A DNA stretch of 64,000 bases from Pseudooceanicola sp. (lineage in GTDB: Bacteria; Pseudomonadota; Alphaproteobacteria; Rhodobacterales; Rhodobacteraceae), in assembly GCF_029213205.1 (NCBI RefSeq), contig NZ_JARGNH010000008.1, positions 4,046-68,045 of the forward strand, given 5' to 3'. The notes beneath the pieces were generated by a model that was given only the letters and a program-made list of their open reading frames with translations, ran no database searches and was not told the origin of the DNA. Position numbers and translations under genes: made by a program. Below, one piece after another: positions 1-9,315 of this stretch (position 1 is the first letter of the stretch; every line of letters begins with the position of its first letter).

Positions 1-620
1 CGTCGATGTTTTCGACCGGGGTGTCTTCGTCGGTCGTCGCCGTATCGGGGTTGGCGGTGGGCGCGTCGTCCGCCGGGTTCACAGTCACGGCAACGGTGCC
101 GGTGTCGGTGTTCCCGTCGGGGTCGGTGACCACATAGGTGATGGTGTCCGCGCCATTGTAATCGGCGTCGGGCGTGTAGTTCAGGGTGCCATCCGGGTTC
201 ACCGTGACGGTTCCGTGATCGGCGGTCGGGGTGCCTTGGATCGACAGCGTCTGACCATCGGGATCGGTGTCATTGCCCAGAACGTCGATGTTTTCGACCG
301 GGGTGTCTTCGTCGGTCGTCGCCGTATCGGGGTTGGCCACCGGTGCGTCATCAACCGGGTTCACGGTGACGGTCACAGTGCCGGTCGAGGTGTTGCCACC
401 CGGATCGCTCACGACGTAGGTGATCGTGTCCGAGCCATTGTAATCGGCGTCCGGCGTATAGTTGATGGTGCCATCCGGGTTCACCGTGACGGTGCCATGC
501 TGTGCCAGCGGGGTGCCAACAAGCGACACCGGCGCGCCTTCGGGATCGACATCATTGGTCAGGATGTCAAAGTTTTCCAGCGTGGTGTCTTCGTCGATCG
601 TCGCGGTCTCATCCACGACA
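1..620 (-). repeat. Tandem 94-residue (282-bp) cadherin-like repeats inside the RTX gene
   Basis: The block starting at base 1 recurs almost exactly at 283 and, more diverged, near 565, giving a period of 282 bp or 94 codons. Each unit contains a TEDT/DEDTPVENIDVL-type opening, the run NPDGT(L/I)NYTPDADYNG and ends near VTVNP. The two left-hand units are nearly identical at DNA level and the third is older. Such units are common in large bacterial adhesins. The array continues off the left edge, so the copy number is unknown. Confidence 0.85.
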
Positions 621-2695
621 ATCGGCGCTTCGTCGGTCGGCAGGATCACGTTCTCGATGTTGATGAACCGCATCGTGCCGGTGGCTGCGCCGGCGCCGTC
701 AAAGAAGGTGACGGTGCCGTTTTCCGGGTTGTCATTGTCATAGACGACCGAGAGCGGGCCAGAGGTGGACAGGTCGAGCGTGTCGTTGTCGACACCGCCT
801 TCGGAGCCGTCCACGAAGTCACCGACGTTGCCGCCGATGAACAAATCCTGGTCGTCGCCACCGATGGCCGAATCCGCGCCTTCGCCGCCGATCAGGGTGT
901 CGTCACCCTGTTCGCCGTATAGAACGTCATCGCCGTCTTCGCCGTCGATGTAATCGTTGCCCTCGTTGCCTTTCGACACCGCTTCGCTCGACGTGTCGTA
1001 GAAGATGTCGGTGATGTTGATTTCCGACGCGTGGCTGCCGTTCTGAATATGCTCGACGGTGAAGTAAGACACCGGACCCGCGATATTGATCAGGGCCGAG
1101 TTTTCCAGCGAGGTGTCGTAGCCGGAGGCACCGGATTGCGCTTCAAAGGTGACTTGCCCGTCAGCGCCGTTCAGGTCATTGCCGTTCAGTTCGCTGCCGA
1201 TCGTGGCGACAACCGTCGTCGGGTTGCCTGCCGCATCATAAGCGGTGACGACAACCTTGGAGTCGTAATCCGCATCGTTGACGCGGAACGAAACGTTGGA
1301 GACCTCGTCCGAGAATTCCCACTTGTAGCTGGCGCTCTCGTTGTTGCTGTCCAGGTGCGATTCCAGCGAGGAGTTCGCATCCACCGTAGCGCTGTCGCCG
1401 ACAACGCCGTCCACAGCTTGTTGGTCGGTCGAAAACTTGGTCGACGGGCTTTCGTTGGTGGTGAACGAGAATTTCACATCGACATTGCCGGTGTCCTGGG
1501 TGAACCCGGCCAGCTTGTCACCGTCATCCGCCGGCGCATTGCCTTTGTAATCGGGTGCCTTGTCCCATTCAAAGCTCTCGCGGGTGGTGCTGGTGGCCCC
1601 GCCATCGACGCCATAATCGCCGAACAGCGTGTCGTTCCCCGTGCCGCCCAGCAGCGTGTCGTCGCCGCCTTCGCCAAAGATGATGTCATTGCCATCTTCG
1701 CCGTCGAGGGAATCATTGCCCTCGTCGTCCGCCGCCGCAGCGATCGGATCGAAATAGATGTCGGTGATGTTCACTTGCGAGATTTCCGACCCGGCCTGGG
1801 TGTGGGAAACCGTGAAGTAAGCGATATCGCCAGTGATATGCACCAGAGCCGAGTTGTTCGGATCGGTGTCGCTGCCCGACGAGTCGGGGCAGGCTTCGAC
1901 GGTGATCGACCCATCCGAGCCGTCCAGATCGTTGCCGTTGATTTCGGAACCGATGGTGGTGGTGATCTGCACCGGGTTGCCGTGTGAATCGAACGCCTGG
2001 ATGGTGACCTTGGAATCATAGTCGATGTCGTTGATACGGAACGACACGTCATTCACGTTCTGCGAAAAGCTCCAGCGGTAGGTGGCGCTTTCACCGTTCG
2101 AGTCCAGGTGCGACTCCAGAGACGAACTGCTATCGGCGCCGGGCAGAGTGCCGGTCTCGATCGAATGCACCTTTTGCTCATCGGTGGAAAAGGTGGTGCT
2201 CGGGGTGTCGCTGGTGCTGATCGTTTCAAAGGTCACGTTGACCTTGCCGGTGTCCTGGATCAAGACGCCGGAGAGCGGGTCATTGTCGTCGATGCTGCCG
2301 CTGGAATTCGGATCGGGCAGTTTGTCCCATTCGAAGACTTCGGTGCCGCTGGATGCGGTCACGGTGTCGAGCGAACTGTCACCATAGATGATGTCGTTGC
2401 CGGCGCCGCCAGCCACGGTGTCCGAACCGCCGCCTGCGTAAACTTCGTCATTGCCGAGCAGCGAGGCGATCGAGTCATCACCAGCGCCCGCATCGACGAT
2501 GTCGTCATTGCCAGTCTCGCCGGGCAGGATCGCGTCATTGCTGTCGATCTTGTCGCCGTCATGGTCGGTGTAGCCCGCCATGATCGTGTCATTACCTGAG
2601 GTTCCCGAGACGATACCGTCGCGAACGGACCCAGTGTCTGGATCTGAAGTGTTGTCGTGGCTCTTGCAGCCATGTTTCAGAAAAAAGAACGTCAT
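1..2695 (-). CDS. Giant RTX / cadherin-like calcium-binding protein, 5' part (3' end off the window)
   Basis: The frame stays open from ATG at 2695 to the left edge, about 898 codons with no stop. Residues about 20-105 are glycine/aspartate-rich RTX repeats (GGAGND and similar). Two related modules of about 200 residues follow, each opening with FEWDK (near 2336 and 1577) and ending in an NITDI(Y/F)(F/Y)D motif, and each followed by more RTX repeats. A stretch containing GTMRFINIENVI comes next (near 660), then tandem cadherin-like repeats. RTX repeats bind calcium and are typical of proteins exported by type I secretion, with the export signal at the C-terminus, which is not in this window. 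An AGAGGG Shine-Dalgarno lies just upstream of the chosen ATG. A role as adhesin or surface-layer protein is inference; no catalytic domain is visible in this part. Confidence 0.85.
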   Translation of the reverse strand, partial: MTFFFLKHGCKSHDNTSDPDTGSVRDGIVSGTSGNDTIMAGYTDHDGDKIDSNDAILPGETGNDDIVDAGAGDDSIASLLGNDEVYAGGGSDTVAGGAGNDIIYGDSSLDTVTASSGTEVFEWDKLPDPNSSGSIDDNDPLSGVLIQDTGKVNVTFETISTSDTPSTTFSTDEQKVHSIETGTLPGADSSSSLESHLDSNGESATYRWSFSQNVNDVSFRINDIDYDSKVTIQAFDSHGNPVQITTTIGSEINGNDLDGSDGSITVEACPDSSGSDTDPNNSALVHITGDIAYFTVSHTQAGSEISQVNITDIYFDPIAAAADDEGNDSLDGEDGNDIIFGEGGDDTLLGGTGNDTLFGDYGVDGGATSTTRESFEWDKAPDYKGNAPADDGDKLAGFTQDTGNVDVKFSFTTNESPSTKFSTDQQAVDGVVGDSATVDANSSLESHLDSNNESASYKWEFSDEVSNVSFRVNDADYDSKVVVTAYDAAGNPTTVVATIGSELNGNDLNGADGQVTFEAQSGASGYDTSLENSALINIAGPVSYFTVEHIQNGSHASEINITDIFYDTSSEAVSKGNEGNDYIDGEDGDDVLYGEQGDDTLIGGEGADSAIGGDDQDLFIGGNVGDFVDGSEGGVDNDTLDLSTSGPLSVVYDNDNPENGTVTFFDGAGAATGTMRFINIENVILPTDEAPIVVDETATIDEDTTLENFDILTNDVDPEGAPVSLVGTPLAQHGTVTVNPDGTINYTPDADYNGSDTITYVVSDPGGNTSTGTVTVTVNPVDDAPVANPDTATTDEDTPVENIDVLGNDTDPDGQTLSIQGTPTADHGTVTVNPDGTLNYTPDADYNGADTITYVVTDPDGNTDTGTVAVTVNPADDAPTANPDTATTDEDTPVENID

Positions 2696-3509
2696 ATCTT
2701 TTTACCCTCTATGCCTTCAGGACCAGCTTGATCCATCCGATGTTGCGGCCCCGGATCGCCAACCGCGACACCGGAAATTTCAAAAACCGAGAGTGAACGA
2801 CCTTGATAGGTGAAACCTGCAATACCGGGCCTCCGGGCCATACGGCCCAGCAAGCAATCGAACACCGGCCAGTTCCCCCAAGGAACCAGACGCCTGTCCA
2901 ATCGGCAGGTCTCACATCCATCCGGATGCATCACTAACGGGTGGCCGCCCCATGGCCAGCAGTCATGCGCCCCCCAGTCGGGCAACATTGGTTTACTAGT
3001 TGGGGTTCAGCGAACAAAGTGGAAAACGGTGGAAAGGGGGCATGTGAGGGGCCAAACCCCTGTGTTGTAACCACATTCTCAGAGGCCTGGGTCCGGGCAA
3101 ATCTGTGGATTGTTTCCAGATCGGGGCGCGGATTTTGTGGCCTGATCCGGATTTTCGACAAGAAATTGAATCGCCACCCCGTTCCAACGGCGGTTATCCA
3201 CAAGTCGGTTTCCAAACCGGAAACAAAGCCACGGAATTGGACTGTGCCTCAATGTCCTCACAGGTGGTTAATGCGAGCGCGAATGGGTGTTCTCGAACCG
3301 GAACCAATCGGGGCCAAGATCGAGAATTGATGCAAATTCAGGATAGCTCGATCTGTCTCAACGGCGAATCGCATCCGAATCAAGTTGAGTTGATTGAGTT
3401 CGACCAAACGGCCTTGCCCACCCCCGGCCCGGGGGTGCGGCGGTTCTGCAGACCGCCTGCGGACAGCGCTGACAAAAGGAGGTTGGCCCCTCTCAGCAAA
3501 GAGAGGGAT
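2696..3509. other. Non-coding interval of about 0.8 kb between the RTX gene and tRNA-Leu
   Basis: No convincing gene is seen; the open frames here have random-looking, W/C/R-rich translations. The stretch holds the leader and presumably the promoter of the RTX gene (minus strand), a perfect DnaA-box sequence TTATCCACA at 3194-3202, a weaker reverse one at about 3102-3110, a GTTTCC/GGAAAC hairpin near 3208-3224, and a strong GC hairpin at about 3419-3437. None of these amounts to an origin of replication. Confidence 0.6.
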
Positions 3510-3593
3510 TGGTACCCAAGGCCGGACTCGAACCGGCACGCCTCGCGGCGGGGGATTTTGAATCCCCTGCGTCTACCATTCCGCCACTTGGGC
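3510..3593 (-). tRNA. tRNA-Leu (anticodon CAA)
   Basis: The reverse strand gives a full cloverleaf: acceptor GCCCAAG pairing with CTTGGGT (first pair G-U), D-loop with GGAATGGTAGACGC, an anticodon stem GGGGA/TCCCC closing the loop TTCAAAA (anticodon CAA, reads UUG), a long class II variable arm, T-arm GGTTCGAGTCC, and an encoded CCA at 3510-3512. The long variable arm agrees with a leucine tRNA. A hairpin (3488-3494 with 3501-3507) just past the 3' end, followed on the minus strand by a short T-run, may act as its terminator. Confidence 0.95.
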
Positions 3594-3735
3594 AACCGGG
3601 CACAGCATTAATCGCTTCGCCGGTGGCAGAAAAGCCCAAAAATCCACGATCCGGCATCGGCAGGCGCGGCATTGTTGCCTTGACCGGACCCGTGATCGGT
3701 CGGACAAGGCGAGAAATCCAGAAAAAGGTGGGGCG

Positions 3736-4314
3736 ATGTTGCGACGGCTATACGATTGGACCATGCGGATGGCAGACCATCCGCGCGCGCTCTGGGCGCT
3801 TGCCTTGATCGCCTTTATCGAAAGCTCGGTGTTTCCGATCCCGCCGGATGTGATGATGGTGCCGATGATCCTCGCCCGCCCCTCGCGCGCCTGGTTGATT
3901 GCCGGGATCGCCACCTTGGCCTCGATCCTCGGCGGGCTGCTGGGCTATGGCATCGGCATGTTCGCGTTTGAATCGATCGGGCAGCCGGTGCTGGAAAGCC
4001 TGGGCAAGGCCGGTTCGATGGAAGAATTCAGCACCAAATTCAACGATTACGGATTCTGGGCGGTGCTGGGCGCCGGGATCACCCCCTTCCCGTTCAAGGT
4101 GATCACCATCATGTCGGGCTGGACCGCGATGCCGCTGGGCCTGTTCCTGGCCACCGCCATCGTCGCCCGCGCCTTGCGGTTTTTCGTGATCGCCGCCCTG
4201 CTGTGGAAATTCGGCACACCCATTCGTGACTTCATCGAACGTCGCATGGCTCTTGTCTCTACCGCATTCTTTGTCATCCTCGTCGGTGGGTTCTTTCTGG
4301 TGAGGTATCTGTGA
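3736..4314 (+). CDS. YqaA/DedA-like inner membrane protein
   Basis: This 192-residue protein has four or five hydrophobic segments (roughly residues 18-45, 52-75, 105-125, 130-155 and 170-190). The patterns SSVFPIPPDVMMVPM and GAGITPFPFKVITI are typical of the YqaA branch of the DedA/VTT (SNARE-associated Golgi) membrane family. Proteins of this superfamily are linked to lipid transport and membrane homeostasis; the substrate of this branch is not established. Its stop overlaps the GTG start of the next gene (GTGA), so the two are probably cotranslated. A possible promoter is TTGACC at about 3679 with a weak -10. Confidence 0.8.
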   Translation: MLRRLYDWTMRMADHPRALWALALIAFIESSVFPIPPDVMMVPMILARPSRAWLIAGIATLASILGGLLGYGIGMFAFESIGQPVLESLGKAGSMEEFSTKFNDYGFWAVLGAGITPFPFKVITIMSGWTAMPLGLFLATAIVARALRFFVIAALLWKFGTPIRDFIERRMALVSTAFFVILVGGFFLVRYL

Positions 4315-4775
4315 GCTTTCGAAAACTGGTTCTGCTGGCCTCTGCCGGTTCCGCCGCATTGCTGCTTGGCGCGCTGGCGTTCCAGTATCTGGGCGGCTTC
4401 GCGCCCTGCAAGATGTGCTTCTGGCAGCGCTATCCGCATATTGCCGCGATTGGTATCGGCGCCCTGGCCCTAGCGCTGAACAACCGGGCGCTGGCCTGGC
4501 TCGGGGCGCTGGCGGCGCTGAGCACCGCCGCCATCGGCCTTTATCATTCCGGGGTCGAGCGGAAATTCTGGGCCGGGCCGAGTTCCTGCACCGGAAACGG
4601 TGACGGGATCGGCAGCCTGTCTGGGTCCGATCTGCTGTCCACTGACGGCCCGGTCGGCTTGGTGATGTGCGATGATATTGCCTGGCAGATGCTGGGTGTC
4701 ACCATGGCCAATCTGAACATGGTGCTGTCGCTGGTCCTGGCGCTGATCTGGATCGCCGCCGCCCGGCGCGGCTGA
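4311..4775 (+). CDS. dsbB: DsbB-type disulfide bond formation protein
   Basis: A membrane protein of 154 residues with four hydrophobic segments. It carries the two cysteine pairs of the DsbB family: C33/C36 in CKMC on the first periplasmic loop, and C93 (PSSCTG) with C120 (VMCDD) on the second. DsbB reoxidises the periplasmic thiol oxidase DsbA and passes electrons to quinone. The GTG start at 4311 overlaps the upstream membrane-protein stop by four bases. No DsbA gene is visible nearby. Cytochrome c maturation genes some 27 kb away also depend on periplasmic thiol redox control, but the link is only thematic. Confidence 0.85.
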   Translation: MSFRKLVLLASAGSAALLLGALAFQYLGGFAPCKMCFWQRYPHIAAIGIGALALALNNRALAWLGALAALSTAAIGLYHSGVERKFWAGPSSCTGNGDGIGSLSGSDLLSTDGPVGLVMCDDIAWQMLGVTMANLNMVLSLVLALIWIAAARRG

Positions 4776-4781
4776 GGCGAC

Positions 4782-4807
4782 AAAAAGGGGGCGCCATCTG
4801 GCGCCCC
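4782..4807 (-). terminator. Rho-independent terminator of the nrdJ-immA-micropeptide transcript
   Basis: On the minus strand an 8-bp GC stem (4800-4807 with 4788-4795) closes a four-base loop and is followed by C and five T residues (4782-4786). It lies about 100 bases downstream of the last ORF of the nrdJ unit. On the plus strand no T-run follows, so it serves the minus strand. A second inverted repeat (4816-4825 with 4858-4867, ten bases, perfect) lies just upstream of it in the same transcript. Confidence 0.75.
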
Positions 4808-4906
4808 TGGAGTGTCGGATCAGACCCTTGTTCGATACCGCCCGGTTTCTGCCTGTCGTCTGATCCGGAATTCGGAGAGGCCGCCGAAGCTGCCCCCCAG
4901 TTTCGT

Positions 4907-4932
4907 TCAGTTACACCCAGAGGTGCCGCCGC
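4907..4932 (-). repeat. Distal copy of a 26-bp direct repeat of the nrdJ 3' end
   Basis: These 26 bases match 5632-5657 at 24 positions, in the same orientation. In both copies the same reading frame runs through (GGTSGC plus one residue) to the same TGA stop. The two copies bracket the metallopeptidase gene, 725 bp apart. Confidence 0.8.
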
Positions 4933-4999
4933 CGACTTCGACCTCATCATAGCCTTGCTTTTGCGACACCGCCCGCGATCGAATAGTCCTCAACAGCAT
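4907..4999 (-). CDS. Putative 30-residue micropeptide ending in GGGTSGCN
   Basis: A short ORF with ATG at 4999 preceded by a strong Shine-Dalgarno (AGAGGA, about eight bases upstream), lying 11 bases after the stop of the metallopeptidase gene. The peptide opens MLLRTIRSR, has an acidic middle (YDEVEV) and ends GGGTSGCN, nearly the same as the NrdJ C-terminus (GGTSGCS). The good ribosome site and operon position argue that it is translated. The matching C-terminus argues that the end derives from nrdJ. No family is recognised. It could be a true small gene or a by-product of a 3'-end duplication. Confidence 0.45.
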   Translation of the reverse strand: MLLRTIRSRAVSQKQGYDEVEVGGGTSGCN

Positions 5000-5010
5000 A
5001 GCTTTGTCCT

Positions 5011-5619
5011 CTATAGTATGACGCGTTGTGATTTTGGCTTTGGTCTGTTCAGTTCGCGCTGGAACACCTCGAGTTGGACCAGCCTTTGCGCCTTCTTGAC
5101 TGATCGTACCTCGCAGTATGCCCTGCGAGCGAGTTGCATTGGTTCCCATCTTTTATCAATCAACGCGACTCCGCACTGCAAGAAGACTGCAGCGTAGTTG
5201 GCCTCCAGTTCCTCAACCGTCGGGGGTAAATTCGACATCCCATTCGGTCCCGCAAACAATTGAAAATTTTTAATGACGCCACTCTTGGCATGATGATCGA
5301 GTCCCAAGTGCCCCGCTTCATGCGCAAGAATGAAGTTTGAAAAGGGACAACCTCGCCTAGCGTTCTCCATCAACCTCTCATCTGCGATCAGCGTAACCCG
5401 ATCCTCAAATGCGATCACACCGGCTTTTCGCTTGTAGTCCTCAACCGTGTCGGAACGATACCTCTTGATCGACCATTTATCACTGTCGGCGCACAAGTCT
5501 TCCCAGAATTCATCCATTCGGAAGAACTCATCATCAGCATAAGCTACACGTCGAATGGCGAGCATCTGCTCGAATATTTTGGCTGTGCGCCTTGTTGTGA
5601 TTTGAAGCCTTTTCTTCAT
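5011..5619 (-). CDS. ImmA/IrrE-family metallopeptidase
   Basis: A protein of 202 residues with the zinc protease motif HEAGH (H100, E101, H104) and a likely third ligand in ELEAN (about E139), the arrangement of ImmA/IrrE (DUF955) peptidases. Members cleave repressors or regulators in mobile elements and stress responses; the target here is unknown, and no XRE-type repressor gene is adjacent. The start lies 13 bases after the nrdJ stop, and the nrdJ TGA is part of the gene's own TGAGGAG ribosome site, so translation is coupled to nrdJ. Base composition is clearly more AT-rich than the neighbours, which suggests acquisition by transfer. Confidence 0.75.
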   Translation of the reverse strand: MKKRLQITTRRTAKIFEQMLAIRRVAYADDEFFRMDEFWEDLCADSDKWSIKRYRSDTVEDYKRKAGVIAFEDRVTLIADERLMENARRGCPFSNFILAHEAGHLGLDHHAKSGVIKNFQLFAGPNGMSNLPPTVEELEANYAAVFLQCGVALIDKRWEPMQLARRAYCEVRSVKKAQRLVQLEVFQRELNRPKPKSQRVIL

Positions 5620-5631
5620 AGTAGCCGCTCC

Positions 5632-5657
5632 TCAGCTACACCCGGAGGTGCCGCCGC
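5632..5657 (-). repeat. Proximal copy of the 26-bp direct repeat (authentic nrdJ 3' end)
   Basis: This is the last coding stretch of nrdJ including its TGA. It is repeated at 4907-4932 with two mismatches. Immediately 3' of this copy comes the ribosome site of the metallopeptidase gene, whereas the distal copy is followed by the terminator region. Confidence 0.8.
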
Positions 5658-8600
5658 AGGTGTTGCACTTCATGCAGGTGCCGTTGCGCACCAGGGTGTA
5701 GTTGCCGCATTCGCCACACGCCTCGCCCTCATAGCCCTGCATCCGAGCCTGGCTGCGCGCATCCAGCGAGATCGTGCCGCTGGCCATCGCCGTGGCGCCG
5801 CTGCTCCGGCCGGAGGCGGCCGCCATCGCGGTTTCCGGCACCAGGGTTTGCAGCGCCGAAACCGGATCGGATGACCCAAACGCGGTTGCGCCCATCATCT
5901 GCCCGCCTTGCAGCACCACCAGTTCTTGCGGCAGCCGCTTGCGCAGATAACCGGTCGAGCTGACCTGACGCAGCACGTCGAGCGAGGCGCGGGCGGCGTT
6001 GTCGCTGATCTCGCTCAGGTTCGACACGCCTTCGTTGGACGCGCCGTGCCCGATCGAGTCAAAGCTTTCGCCCTCGGGTTTCACATGCGCCAGATCGGTG
6101 CGGTCGAGGTAGGACACCGCCAGTTCCCGGAAAATGTAGTCCAGGATCGAGGTGGCGTTCTTGATGCTGTCGTTGCCCTGCACCATCCCGGCGGGTTCGA
6201 ATTTGGTAAAGGTGAAGGCGTCGACGAATTCCTCGAGCGGTACCCCATATTGCAGGCCAACCGACACCGCGATGGCAAAGTTGTTCATCATCGCCCGGAA
6301 GCCAGCGCCTTCCTTGTGCATGTCGATAAAGATTTCGCCGAGATTGCCGTTCTCGTATTCGCCGGTGCGCAGATAGACCTTGTGCCCGCCGACGGCCGCC
6401 TTTTGGGTATAGCCCTTGCGGCGTTGCGGCATCTTTTCGCGATGGCTGCGGGTGATTTCGCGGACCACGACCTTTTCGATCACCTTTTCGGCCAGCACCG
6501 CGGCCTTTTCATGGGCGTTGCCGGTTTCCAGGATTTCGGCAGCTTCGTCGTCGTCTTCGACCAGCGCCGAGGCCAGCGGCTGGCTCAGTTTGGAGCCGTC
6601 GCGGTAGAGCGCGTTGGCTTTGACGCCGAGGGACCAGGACAGCTCGTAAGCCTTCTGGCAATCCTCGATGGTGGCGTTGTTGGGCATGTTGATGGTCTTG
6701 GAAATCGCGCCCGAGATGAAGGATTGCGCCGCGGCCATCATGGTGATGTGGCTGTCGGTGTTCAGGAAGCGTTTGCCTTTCTTGCCGCAGGGATTGGCGC
6801 AGTCAAACACCTTGAGGTGCTCTTCTTTCAGATGCGGCGCGCCTTCCAGGGTCATGGTGCCGCAGACGTAGTCATTGGCCAGATCGACATCCTTCTTGCT
6901 GAAACCGAGGTGTTTCAGCAGATCAAAGGTGGGATCGTTCAGCTTGTCCGCCGGAATGCCCAGCGCGCCGGAACAGAAATCCGCGCCCAGGGTCCATTGG
7001 TTAAAGACAAAGCGGATATCAAAGGCCGAGGCCAGCGCCGCTTCGACCTTCTCGATCTCCTCGGGTCCGAACCCATGGCCGACCAACGCCGCGTGGTTGA
7101 TGCCGGGCGCGTCTGCCAGGGTGCCATTGCCGACGGCGTAGGAAATGATCTCTTCGATCTGGGTCGAGGCATAGCCCATCCCCTCCAACGCGGACGGCAC
7201 GCTGCGGTTGATGATCTTCCAATAGCCACCGCCGGCCAGTTTCTTGAACTTGACCAGGGCGAAGTCCGGTTCGATCCCGGTGGTGTCGCAATCCATCACC
7301 AGCCCGATGGTACCGGTGGGGGCAATCACAGTGGCCTGAGCGTTGCGATAGCCGTGTTTCTGACCGAGGCTCAGCGCCTCGTCCCAGGCCGACATCGCCA
7401 GATCGACCAGCGTCGGGTCCGGGCAATTGCCATGATCCAGAGCCACCGGTTTGATCGCCAACTCGTCGTAGCCTTCGGTCGCGCCATAGGCGGCGTTGCG
7501 GTGATTCCGGATCACCCGCAGCATATGCTTGGAGTTGCGCTTATAGGCCGAAAACGCGCCCAGCTCGCCGGCCATCTCGGCCGAGGTGGCATAAGAGACC
7601 CCGGTCATGATCGCGGTCAGCGCCCCGCAGAGTGCCCGGCCCTCATCGCTGTCATAGCCATGACCCATGTTCATCAGCAGGCCGCCGATATTGGCATAGC
7701 CAAGGCCCAGGGTGCGGAAATCATAGGACCGCTGCGCGATTTCCTTGGACGGGAACTGCGCCATGGTGACGCTGATTTCCAGGGTGATGGTCCACAGACG
7801 GGTGGCGTGGACGTAATCCTCGGCCTGAAACTTGCCGTCCTTGAGGAAGGTCAGCAGGTTCATCGACGCCAGGTTACAGGCGGTGTCGTCCAGGAACATA
7901 TATTCCGAACAGGGATTCGAACCGCGGATCGCCCCGTCTTCCGGGCAAGTGTGCCAGGCATTGACGGTGTCGTGATACTGGATGCCGGGATCGGCACAGG
8001 CCCAGGCGGCGTGGCCGATCTGTTCCCAGAGCTCGCGCGCCTTGACGGTCTTGGAGACCTTGCCGTCAGTGCGGCGGATCAGCTCCCAGGGCTTGTCATC
8101 CTTGACCGCCTTCAGAAAGGCATCCGTGACCCGAACGGAGTTGTTTGAGTTCTGGCCCGACACGCTGGCATAGGCCTCAGAATCCCAATCGGTGTCATAG
8201 GTCGGGAATTCGATGCTGGTATAGCCCTGCTTGGCGTAATCCAGCACCCGCTTGATATAGGTCTCGGGGATCGCGTTGCGCTTGGCCTCGCGGATCGCCT
8301 TTTTCAGGCTCGGGTTCTCAGCCGGGTCATAGGCCCCCGCCTCAGATCCGTCAAAGCTGCGGATCGCGGCAAAGATCTCGTTCAGCTGGCGCTCGTGCAT
8401 TTTCGAGCCGGCAACCAGGCTGGCGACCTTTTGCTCTTCCTTCACCTTCCAGTTGATGAATTCCTCGATATCCGGGTGGTCGGAATCGACGATCACCATC
8501 TTGGCGGCGCGCCGGGTGGTGCCGCCGGATTTGATCGCGCCGGCCGCCCGGTCGCCGATCTTGAGAAAGCCCATCAGCCCGGAGGATTTGCCGCCACCCG

Positions 8601-9315
8601 ACAACGATTCCCCGTCCGCCCGCAGGCTGGAGAAGTTGGTGCCGGTGCCGGACCCGTATTTGAACAGCCGCGCCTCACGCACCCAGAGGTCCATGATACC
8701 GCCATCGCCGACCAGATCGTCAGCGACCGATTGGATGAAACAGGCATGTGGCTGCGGATGTTCATAGGCGCTGGCCGATTTGGTCAGCTCGCCGGATTGG
8801 AAATCGACATAGTAATGGCCCTGACCGGGGCCATCGATGCCATAGGCCCAATGCAGGCCGGTGTTGAACCATTGCGGAGAGTTCGGGGCACCGCGCTGGC
8901 TGGCCAGCATATAGCGCATCTCGTCATAATAGGCGCGGGCGTCGGCTTCGGTGCTGAAATAGCCCCCCTTCCAGCCCCAATAGGCCCAGGCCCCCGCCAG
9001 CCGGTCAAACACCTGCTTGGACGAGGTTTCGCCGCCGGTGGCGGTGGTCGCACTGGCCGGGACCGAGCGCCACAGGAATTCCGGCACGTCCTTTTCGCGG
9101 ACTTTCTTGAGCTTGCTGGGCACCCCAGCCTTGCGGAAATATTTCTGCGCGATCACGTCGCTGGCGACCTGGCTCCAGCTGCCTGGCACTTCGACCGAGT
9201 CGTTCTTGAAAACGACCGTGCCATCCGGGTTACGGATTTCCGAAGTGGTGGTGACAAAGTCGAGATCCGCATAAGCGTCCCGGCCAGCCTTGGTGTATTT
9301 GCGTTCGATTTTCAT
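5632..9315 (-). CDS. nrdJ: Adenosylcobalamin-dependent (class II) ribonucleotide reductase
   Basis: The enzyme reduces ribonucleotides to deoxyribonucleotides using B12 as radical generator. The frame has an N-terminal extension to 9543, but the family start is ATG at 9315 ([11 protein letters not shown]), giving 1,227 residues, the usual length in Rhodobacteraceae. Visible landmarks are [15 protein letters not shown], the NPCSE motif, [18 protein letters not shown] and a C-terminal cysteine cluster ([14 protein letters not shown]) typical of the long NrdJ type, which passes electrons from thioredoxin. It is the first gene of a transcript that continues into the metallopeptidase. NrdR-like boxes lie about 200 bases upstream. 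No cobalamin riboswitch was found in the leader. Confidence 0.95.
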   Translation of the reverse strand: MKIERKYTKAGRDAYADLDFVTTTSEIRNPDGTVVFKNDSVEVPGSWSQVASDVIAQKYFRKAGVPSKLKKVREKDVPEFLWRSVPASATTATGGETSSKQVFDRLAGAWAYWGWKGGYFSTEADARAYYDEMRYMLASQRGAPNSPQWFNTGLHWAYGIDGPGQGHYYVDFQSGELTKSASAYEHPQPHACFIQSVADDLVGDGGIMDLWVREARLFKYGSGTGTNFSSLRADGESLSGGGKSSGLMGFLKIGDRAAGAIKSGGTTRRAAKMVIVDSDHPDIEEFINWKVKEEQKVASLVAGSKMHERQLNEIFAAIRSFDGSEAGAYDPAENPSLKKAIREAKRNAIPETYIKRVLDYAKQGYTSIEFPTYDTDWDSEAYASVSGQNSNNSVRVTDAFLKAVKDDKPWELIRRTDGKVSKTVKARELWEQIGHAAWACADPGIQYHDTVNAWHTCPEDGAIRGSNPCSEYMFLDDTACNLASMNLLTFLKDGKFQAEDYVHATRLWTITLEISVTMAQFPSKEIAQRSYDFRTLGLGYANIGGLLMNMGHGYDSDEGRALCGALTAIMTGVSYATSAEMAGELGAFSAYKRNSKHMLRVIRNHRNAAYGATEGYDELAIKPVALDHGNCPDPTLVDLAMSAWDEALSLGQKHGYRNAQATVIAPTGTIGLVMDCDTTGIEPDFALVKFKKLAGGGYWKIINRSVPSALEGMGYASTQIEEIISYAVGNGTLADAPGINHAALVGHGFGPEEIEKVEAALASAFDIRFVFNQWTLGADFCSGALGIPADKLNDPTFDLLKHLGFSKKDVDLANDYVCGTMTLEGAPHLKEEHLKVFDCANPCGKKGKRFLNTDSHITMMAAAQSFISGAISKTINMPNNATIEDCQKAYELSWSLGVKANALYRDGSKLSQPLASALVEDDDEAAEILETGNAHEKAAVLAEKVIEKVVVREITRSHREKMPQRRKGYTQKAAVGGHKVYLRTGEYENGNLGEIFIDMHKEGAGFRAMMNNFAIAVSVGLQYGVPLEEFVDAFTFTKFEPAGMVQGNDSIKNATSILDYIFRELAVSYLDRTDLAHVKPEGESFDSIGHGASNEGVSNLSEISDNAARASLDVLRQVSSTGYLRKRLPQELVVLQGGQMMGATAFGSSDPVSALQTLVPETAMAAASGRSSGATAMASGTISLDARSQARMQGYEGEACGECGNYTLVRNGTCMKCNTCGGTSGCS

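Noticed and set aside
2692-2988. A 98-codon minus-strand frame ending in an ATGA overlap with the RTX gene start
   Set aside because: Composition is Trp/Cys/Arg-rich in the first half and no ribosome site or family is visible. Most likely chance, although the last 40 codons read plausibly.
3105-3611. Plus-strand frame of 168 codons
   Set aside because: It runs through tRNA-Leu on the other strand and has no protein character.
5908-8148. Long plus-strand frame of 746 codons opposite nrdJ
   Set aside because: Mirror of a GC-rich gene; its His/Arg/Gly/Gln-rich translation is typical of antisense shadows. The same holds for the long frames opposite ppiD, comEC, the oxidoreductase and purL.
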